Part shown: one piece after another, positions 59,535 to 64,000 of the stretch | How the letters are laid out: each line of letters starts with the position of its first letter | How positions within the stretch are numbered: the first letter of the stretch is position 1 | Source: Rathayibacter sp. VKM Ac-2760 | Lineage (GTDB): Bacteria > Actinomycetota > Actinomycetes > Actinomycetales > Microbacteriaceae | Assembly: GCF_009834185.1 (NCBI RefSeq) | Contig: NZ_CP047174.1 | Location: 124,001 to 188,000, forward strand | DNA: 64,000 nucleotides | Direction of reading: 5' to 3' | The notes under the pieces: generated by a model | Told to the model about the DNA's origin: nothing | Seen by the model: only the letters and a program-made list of their open reading frames with translations | Database searches by the model: none | Translations under genes and position numbers: made by a program

Positions 59535-59771
59535 ATGGCTCCGATCAAGCAGAAGCGACGCGCGCGCAATGGCGCCGTCACCGTGCCCGTCGAGGTTCAG
59601 ATGCCGCCCGTATTGAAGGACGACGTCGACGGCGCAGCGAAGGCCTCGGGCGTCTCGCGCTCGTTGTACTTCGAACTCCTGCTTCAGCAGCTCCGCGACT
59701 CCACCGGGCACCTGCCCGTGCTGGCACCGACGTTCGACATCGACCAGGAGGCGCACATCTCCGCCGCTTAA
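59535..59771 (+). CDS. Small ribbon-helix-helix-like protein A
   Basis: A 78-residue protein with a basic N-terminus (MAPIKQKRRARNGA), a short strand (VTVPVEVQM) and two helices (VLKDDVDGAAKASG; RSLYFELLLQQLRD). This is the size and pattern of CopG/Arc-type DNA-binding proteins. It is a paralogue of protein B: both share M-x-x-IK, an ASGVS turn and a leucine-rich second helix. The ATG 59535 is supported by the leader motif AAGTCACCA placed as in the next two genes. A longer frame from 59367 has poor codon use before this point. Possible copy-number or transfer regulator (inference). Confidence 0.65.
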   Translation: MAPIKQKRRARNGAVTVPVEVQMPPVLKDDVDGAAKASGVSRSLYFELLLQQLRDSTGHLPVLAPTFDIDQEAHISAA

Positions 59772-59778
59772 TAGAAAG

Positions 59779-59804
59779 CGGCCCGCCGCTGACGCGGCGG
59801 GCCG
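59779..59804 (+). terminator. Terminator after small regulator A
   Basis: CGGCCCGCCGC and its complement with a TGAC loop, eight bases beyond the stop of protein A. It is the first part of a duplicated intergenic module. Confidence 0.75.
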
Positions 59805-59808
59805 ATCT

Positions 59809-59893
59809 AAGTTACGTAGTTCGAACCCTCACAGTTTGCCGACCTAGAGGTTCGTCCCATCCAAAGTCACCAGCCCTCACGGGAGGCTTCTCC
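59809..59893 (+). promoter_or_regulatory. Duplicated hairpin leader, copy 1
   Basis: CGAACC (59822-59827) pairs with GGTTCG (59849-59854), presenting TGCCGACC (59837-59844) in the loop. Next come AAGTCACCA (59864-59872) and the ribosome-binding stretch GGGAGGCTTCTC before ATG 59894. The order and sequence recur at 60357-60439. Confidence 0.65.
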
Positions 59894-60325
59894 ATGTCTG
59901 GCATCATACCCACGCCCTCGCAGCGAACTACGACGAGCTTCACTCGTCGGCGTGTCGCAACGCGATCGGCTGACGTTGCTCGAGCGATCGTTGAGTCGCC
60001 GTTCGTCGCTACCGCGTTCGACGGGACGTTCGTAGACACGCCGAGCGACATCCCCAAAATGCATGCATTCGCTCAGAAGACTGCTCGTATGAGCGCAATC
60101 AAGGGTCGTGCAAAGCGAGCAGACAATGCTCCCACCGTGCTGCTTCAGGCACGCGTCACTCCGGACGTCCGTGAGGAAGTGAAGGCGGCCGCGGCGGCCA
60201 GCGGCGTCTCCTTGGCCTACTACCTCGATACCTTCCTGCGCGAGCTCGTTCAGACGAACGGTGCGCTCCCGCTCGTCGCTGCACCGCGACCCCAAGCAGA
60301 GGAGCTGCCGATCCCAGCCGCTTAA
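59894..60325 (+). CDS. Ribbon-helix-helix-like protein B with N-terminal extension
   Basis: A 143-residue protein. The last 79 residues (from MSAIKGRAKRADNAP) are paralogous to protein A, with strand VLLQARVTP and helices VREEVKAAAAASGV and LAYYLDTFLRELV. The first 65 residues (PSQRTTTSFTRRRVATRSAD and onwards) are basic and unlike A. The ATG 59894 has GGGAGG eight bases upstream within the conserved leader. An internal ATG at 60089 would give an A-sized protein. It probably binds DNA as a dimer. The target is not known. Confidence 0.65.
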   Translation: MSGIIPTPSQRTTTSFTRRRVATRSADVARAIVESPFVATAFDGTFVDTPSDIPKMHAFAQKTARMSAIKGRAKRADNAPTVLLQARVTPDVREEVKAAAAASGVSLAYYLDTFLRELVQTNGALPLVAAPRPQAEELPIPAA

Positions 60326-60331
60326 ACGAAG

Positions 60332-60353
60332 GAGGCCCGCCGAAGCGGGCCTC
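60332..60353 (+). terminator. Terminator after small regulator B
   Basis: GAGGCCCGC and its complement with a CGAA tetraloop, six bases beyond the stop codon. It is the second copy of the intergenic module's terminator part. Confidence 0.75.
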
Positions 60354-60356
60354 ACC

Positions 60357-60439
60357 AAGTTTCGTAGCTCAGAACCCACTGCCGACCAAAGCCCGGGTTC
60401 AGAGCTAATCAAGTCACCACCCTCGCGGGAGGCTTCTCT
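60357..60439 (+). promoter_or_regulatory. Duplicated hairpin leader, copy 2, upstream of rep
   Basis: AGCTCAGAACCC (60366-60377) pairs with GGGTTCAGAGCT (60395-60406) with one mismatch, again presenting TGCCGACC (60380-60387) in the loop. AAGTCACCA (60411-60419) and GGGAGGCTTCTC then precede the rep ATG. The rep leader may therefore be a target of RNA- or protein-based copy control. Confidence 0.65.
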
Positions 60440-62425
60440 ATGCCCGAAAGATTACACGACGGGCTGAGAGATTCAAGGATGAATCTTTCAGCGAGCCGTC
60501 ACGGCTCGTCGACGCTCGGCGGCGACGCATGGTCACTGACCCGTCGACTCAGCCCGCGCGACACCGTCCGGACGATGCGTCGCGACGCCTACGGGCGCCT
60601 GGACGAGAACGCGTACCCCACGGCGTTCCTGGTCTCCGCCGTTGCCCCGAGTACCCCCTGGGCGATCTACCTCGCGGACTCCGCCGGCGTCTTCCGACTG
60701 CTCTGCTTCGACTTCGACGGTAAGGACTCACACGGGGTCGACCCTGACCTGATGGAACAGGCCGTCGATGACTGCGACGCACTCTCGGCTGTCCTCGATG
60801 AGCATCAGGTTTCTCACGTCGTGTGCGAGTCCTCCGGCACCGGGGGCCGCCACCTGTGGATCGCCGTCCGTGGCGGTGCTGCCGCAGCCGATGTCGACCG
60901 GTTGGCGACCGCTGCGAAGGCGAACTTCCGCACGCTGGATCACGGCATGCTGCACAACCCGCGCACGGGTGCTGCCCGCCCTCCCCTGTCTCCTCATCGC
61001 GACGGCAGCCTGTCGACGCTGCTGCGAGGCCGCGTCGAGGATCTGCTGGAGCCGGTCGCACTGCCTGCTTCGCTGCTCGCGGTTGCGGCCGTCCTCGAAG
61101 CGACGCCTTCGGGGCGCCGCTACTTCGCGCCGACTCAGGACGCGGTCGTCCTGCAGCACCGCACTCACCGTGCGCTGAGCGCTGCGGGTGCGGCCCATAT
61201 GACTACCGCCGGTGGTGGCGCGAACCCGTCGTGGACCGCGTTCATGTGCCTGCTCTCGGCCGCGCACGCCGGCTGGACACTGACCGACGTCCAGCACGCA
61301 GCCCAGACCGCGCCCGGAATGGAGCATTACCGCACGAAGAACACCGGTCGAGGTGGCCGCCGCCCTCGAGCGCGTAACGAGGCCGCCGAGCGACTCGGTC
61401 GCCAGTGGGAAAAGGCGCTCGAGTTCGCGGCCCTGCACGCCGTCTTGCCCTCTCAGCGGGAGCCTCGCGATCTGACGGAGCTCGAGGGCATCATCGCGGC
61501 CGTCGGCGACCTCCTCGAGCGGTTCCGCGTGAACCCGGGCCGATGGGGTCGCACCGAGCGCGCCACCTCCGAGCGGACAATCCTCACCGCCCTCGCATAC
61601 CTCTCTCTCCACACAGGCAAGCGCACCGTCGCCGCCTCCGTCCGCGATCTCGCCCTGCTCTCCGGCCTCGGCCGCACTACCGCAGCCAGCGCCCTACGGA
61701 CGCTCCGCGAGGACGGCTACGTCCAGCTCATCGCCCGCGCCGACGGCAGCAACGCGAGCGAATGGCGCTTGACCGGCCCACTTTCCACAGGTTCCAACAC
61801 GGACCGGACACAACCACTCAATAACCCCCGCCCCCCGGGCCAAGTTTTTTCGGAGCGAGCGGTGATCCTCGACCGGGTCGAGAACGAACTCACCGACGCT
61901 CGCCACGATCTCTTCACCCGCCCAGGCCTCGGACACCTCGCTGGAAAGATCTACGCGCTGCTGCGCCGCGAAGCGTCCGTGACCGTCGACAGCACTGCGC
62001 GGATGCTCGGAGTGACGGCCCGAACTGCCGCCACAAACCTGTCCCGACTTCGCAGCCACCGCCTCATCGTCAAGCACACCGATGGATGGAGACGATCCCT
62101 TCGCGACTTACGCGTCACTGCAGCACGAGCTCTCGGCGTCGACGGGCTTCTCGAGGACCGCGCCCACCGTTACAGCATCGAACGCGAAGTCTGGGCCTGG
62201 TGGCAGGCCGAGCTCGCGCATCGCTCGTCCGCACCAAGAGCACGCCCTCGACGACCGCACATCACCAGTCGCCCCCTGTTCGACGACTCCTCCGCCGGAG
62301 AACGGGTCTGGCCGCTATACCCTCGTGACGCCGCCGGCCGAGGCGATCACCGAGAAGCCCTCCACTGGGGACGCACCGGCATGCTCGCCCCCGGTTCCCT
62401 CTGGTGGTCCTCCACGGCCGCTTAG
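60440..62425 (+). CDS. Replication protein with archaeo-eukaryotic-type primase domain
   Basis: A 661-residue plasmid-type replication protein. The N-terminal part shows primase-polymerase (AEP) motifs: Asp91 and Asp93 in LLCFDFDGK, and His138 in ESSGTGGRHLWIAV. A helical middle follows (NPSWTAFMCLLSAAHAGWTL). Two winged-helix-like segments come near the end (VRDLALLSGLGRTTAASALR and VDSTARMLGVTARTAATNLS), probably for origin binding. No helicase P-loop is visible. The first codons overlap an inverted repeat (GAAAGATT at 60446-60453 with AATCTTTC at 60482-60489), so ATG 60479 is an alternative start. It should initiate replication at the iterons near 63.8-64 kb (inference). Confidence 0.8.
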   Translation: MPERLHDGLRDSRMNLSASRHGSSTLGGDAWSLTRRLSPRDTVRTMRRDAYGRLDENAYPTAFLVSAVAPSTPWAIYLADSAGVFRLLCFDFDGKDSHGVDPDLMEQAVDDCDALSAVLDEHQVSHVVCESSGTGGRHLWIAVRGGAAAADVDRLATAAKANFRTLDHGMLHNPRTGAARPPLSPHRDGSLSTLLRGRVEDLLEPVALPASLLAVAAVLEATPSGRRYFAPTQDAVVLQHRTHRALSAAGAAHMTTAGGGANPSWTAFMCLLSAAHAGWTLTDVQHAAQTAPGMEHYRTKNTGRGGRRPRARNEAAERLGRQWEKALEFAALHAVLPSQREPRDLTELEGIIAAVGDLLERFRVNPGRWGRTERATSERTILTALAYLSLHTGKRTVAASVRDLALLSGLGRTTAASALRTLREDGYVQLIARADGSNASEWRLTGPLSTGSNTDRTQPLNNPRPPGQVFSERAVILDRVENELTDARHDLFTRPGLGHLAGKIYALLRREASVTVDSTARMLGVTARTAATNLSRLRSHRLIVKHTDGWRRSLRDLRVTAARALGVDGLLEDRAHRYSIEREVWAWWQAELAHRSSAPRARPRRPHITSRPLFDDSSAGERVWPLYPRDAAGRGDHREALHWGRTGMLAPGSLWWSSTAA

Positions 62426-62444
62426 CTTTCGGCTGCTGTCCGAC

Positions 62445-62478
62445 CGTCGACACCTGTGCACCTCGATCGGTGTCGACG
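62445..62478 (+). terminator. Hairpin downstream of rep
   Basis: CGTCGACACC and its exact complement around a 14-base loop, 20 bases after the rep stop. Likely terminator. Confidence 0.55.
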
Positions 62479-62592
62479 CGCGGAACCACTCCCCCACTGT
62501 CCTTGGTTTTCGATCGAGCTTTCAGATCCTCCGAGCGGCACCCACGCCGGCTTGAGCAAATGTTCGGAGCGCGCTGAGACGGTCAAATAAGG

Positions 62593-62814
62593 GTGACGAC
62601 CGTTGAACGGATCTCGATCGCGGCGAAGGACGCCGTGAGACTCTGGTTCCTCGTATCCGCGGACGCCGTCGTATCCGAATACCTCTCCCCCGGCGGCGTG
62701 ATCCTGCGCGCCGAGAACTCGGAGTACCAGCCCGTCCTCGTTCCCGAGCTGACCGACTTCCAGTTCTTGGACGTCGTCGCCGTCGGCGTGCACCGGTTGC
62801 ACCGTGTGCTGTGA
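62593..62814 (+). CDS. Small hypothetical protein
   Basis: A 73-residue protein (ISIAAKDAVRLWFLVSADAV; VLVPELTDFQFLDVVAVGVH) with coding-like third positions and a plausible beta-rich composition. GTG start. No family recognised, no signal peptide or membrane helix. Position after rep suggests a plasmid maintenance or control role, without direct evidence. Confidence 0.5.
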   Translation: MTTVERISIAAKDAVRLWFLVSADAVVSEYLSPGGVILRAENSEYQPVLVPELTDFQFLDVVAVGVHRLHRVL

Positions 62815-62888
62815 GCGGCGCATCGGTGGGGTCGACGTGAACAGCTTCCCCGTGAGCTGCGGCGGTTCTTCGACCCCAGGCTCGCCGG

Positions 62889-63290
62889 ATGGCCATCGTC
62901 GTGCTCTCGAACAAGGACGAGTGCGTGTTGGCGCGCGCGGATCAGGTGAAATATGTCCGGACGGAAAACGGGCATGCCGTGGTCCACGATCGAGCCGCTG
63001 ATCCGCTCGGGCCGCCTCACGATGGGGGCGCGGGGTCGAGTATCGACGAGCTGTACGCGGAACTCACCGGCCGGGTGATCGAACTGCTGGGCCGCTACTC
63101 GGACTGGCAGCAGGTGCGCTTGGTCGACGGGTCCTTGTTCGGCGTCGACGGCGATGTCGCCGAGCGGCGAGGACCAGCTGAGCGGTGCGCGCCGCGGTCG
63201 CCAGGAACGTCGGGCGGCGCGTGTAAGCCGGCGGACTTGTGCGACTCAGGCCCTGCGCAGATCAGGAGGGAGCAGGTGCTGTCCGTCTGA
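62889..63290 (+). CDS. Hypothetical protein
   Basis: A 133-residue protein whose first 90 residues have good codon use (MAIVVLSNKDECVLARADQV; SIDELYAELTGRVIELLGRY; WQQVRLVDGSLFGVDGD). The last 40 residues are Gly/Pro/Cys-rich and look less protein-like, so a small indel may have changed the C-terminus. No family recognised. Confidence 0.5.
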   Translation: MAIVVLSNKDECVLARADQVKYVRTENGHAVVHDRAADPLGPPHDGGAGSSIDELYAELTGRVIELLGRYSDWQQVRLVDGSLFGVDGDVAERRGPAERCAPRSPGTSGGACKPADLCDSGPAQIRREQVLSV

Positions 63291-63442
63291 GCGCAGCGCG
63301 CCTCCCACCGGCGGCCGGCGCACGGGTCGGTGACAAGGAGCGTGTTCGCTTCGTTGTCGCCGTTCGCGGGCGCACCGCAAGATTTCGGTGGTGGGCTCGC
63401 CGGCTTCCCGGTCCCCACTGACTACCCGGTGGTGATCGTCCC

Positions 63443-63676
63443 GTGTTGCGACCAGGACGCTGCGCGCTCGTCTGCGCGAGGGGGTCGTATCGTCGGGTCG
63501 GCGTCATCCTCACCGACCTCTCCCCCAAGAACTCCCACGTGTTTCTCGGCGTGGTCGACACAGCCTTCGACACCAAGGGTTTTGGGCCGCCATCGACTCG
63601 GTTCCTAAACGCCATGGTCGGAGGGCAGATGGTCTCGGGCTCGCCGGGACCTACAGAGGACCCGTTTGCGCGATGA
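63443..63676 (+). CDS. Small hypothetical protein, start uncertain
   Basis: A frame of 77 codons with a credible middle (VGVILTDLSPKNSHVFLGVV; FDTKGFGPPSTRFLNAMVGG). The true start may be further upstream in another frame, since FPVPTDYPVVIVPCCDQDAA around 63.4 kb also looks coding. A frameshift between the two cannot be excluded. No family recognised. Confidence 0.4.
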   Translation: MLRPGRCALVCARGSYRRVGVILTDLSPKNSHVFLGVVDTAFDTKGFGPPSTRFLNAMVGGQMVSGSPGPTEDPFAR

Positions 63677-63810
63677 GCCGCCGCTCGCTCTCTCTATATG
63701 CCAGAACACGCTGGGCGAACCGCGCTCCGCGCGGCACACTGGCGACGCCGTACGTTCGCTAGCTCTAGCTTGGCCTCGTTTGTTGCAGGCAACGCCTGGT
63801 GACGAATTCC

Positions 63811-63984
63811 GAACTCTGTAACTACCAAATGCACAGACTTACAACGCATCGGACTGCTGGTCCGAACCCTTTCGTGCTAGGAAGTCTCGAACTCTGTAAC
63901 TACTGCAGACGCGGTCTTCCGGACTATTGACCTGGCTCAAGTTCCGAACTCTGCAACCTCCGAATCTACGAAGTCTGTACTGAT
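63811..63984. repeat. Iteron-like direct repeats, putative replication origin (runs off the window)
   Basis: Three direct repeats of GAACTCTG-Y-AAC-Y-W/T-C type lie at 63811-63825, 63889-63903 and 63946-63960, the first two being identical (GAACTCTGTAACTAC) and each preceded by TCC or TC and C. A fourth, degraded copy is at 63970-63984. The surrounding 300 bases contain no gene and are relatively AT-rich. Repeats next to a rep gene are the hallmark of iteron origins. More copies may lie beyond base 64000. Confidence 0.6.
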
Positions 63985-64000
63985 GTCACGTCGATGGGGC

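Larger units (their letters stand above)
44722..64000. mobile_element. Conjugative plasmid (or ICE-like) backbone
   Basis: The region combines a type IV secretion operon, an XRE/ImmA control pair, a primase-type replication protein, duplicated small regulators and iteron-like repeats. No integrase, transposase or relaxase is visible in the window. Replication protein plus iterons favour a plasmid over an integrative element. The left boundary is marked by truncated genes. The right boundary is outside the window. Confidence 0.7.

Noticed and set aside
62522..63020. Minus-strand frames over the small genes after rep
   Set aside because: Translations are Arg-rich and poor in hydrophobic residues; the plus-strand frames have better codon use.
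1..64000. CRISPR arrays, rRNA, tRNA, integrase, transposase or insertion sequence
   Set aside because: I looked for regular repeats with spacers, cloverleaf-like tDNA and recombinase motifs and found none that I could support by eye.

Overview
The window is high-GC DNA with GTG starts, four-base ATGA/GTGA gene overlaps, hairpin terminators without U-tracts and apparently leaderless promoters. It carries actinobacterial families (ScfR/RamB-type regulator, SCO6880 and DUF4913 conjugation proteins). A plant- or soil-associated actinobacterium, most likely of the Microbacteriaceae, is my inference from style and gene content. A primase-type replication protein next to iteron-like repeats at the right end suggests that much or all of the window is plasmid.

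Bases 1-13,100 are a glycoside-degradation block: a GH3 beta-glucosidase (5' end outside the window), two MFS transporters, a GH78 alpha-L-rhamnosidase, MarR and TetR regulators, a large Ser-hydrolase and a GPH-type sugar symporter. Bases 13,200-20,757 are a pyruvate/lactate block: adenylate kinase overlapping PEP synthase, a divergent ScfR/RamB-like regulator, and a lactate-dehydrogenase-type FAD/Fe-S protein. Bases 20,744-25,179 encode an IlvD/Edd dehydratase, an FAH-family hydrolase, a zinc alcohol dehydrogenase and an SDR. This set fits a non-phosphorylative deoxysugar route to pyruvate plus lactate. The FAD/Fe-S enzyme could then oxidise the lactate, and PpsA with Adk could return pyruvate to gluconeogenesis.

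Bases 25,200-29,100 hold a TetR/old-yellow-enzyme pair and an aldose-1-epimerase/serine-hydrolase pair, each divergent around a palindrome. Bases 29,138-37,428 form a putative IclR regulon: two ABC permeases, IclR, a second GH78, a sugar-binding lipoprotein and an HSL-type esterase. Three of its promoters share a 19-bp element, and no ABC ATPase is present. Bases 37,453-44,496 form a putative LacI regulon: GH43, LacI, a third GH78 and a 5'-deleted hydrolase, with three copies of the palindrome TTGCGCAA. Together these genes would strip and import rhamnosylated plant glycosides.

A junction near 44.5-44.9 kb holds two truncated gene ends. To its right is a mobile backbone. A leftward type IV secretion operon (55,890 to 44,910) includes a VirD4-type coupling protein, a VirB4-type ATPase, SCO6880, a TrbL/VirB6-like protein and a muramidase-like protein, but no relaxase. 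A rightward operon encodes an XRE regulator, an ImmA-type metallopeptidase, a multi-spanning membrane protein and an alpha/beta hydrolase. TACC-N6-GGTA palindromes lie at the conjugation promoter and at the promoter of the next module, with a degenerate copy at the XRE promoter. Further right are two paralogous small DNA-binding-like proteins and the Rep protein, with a duplicated hairpin leader, then small hypothetical genes and iteron-like repeats.
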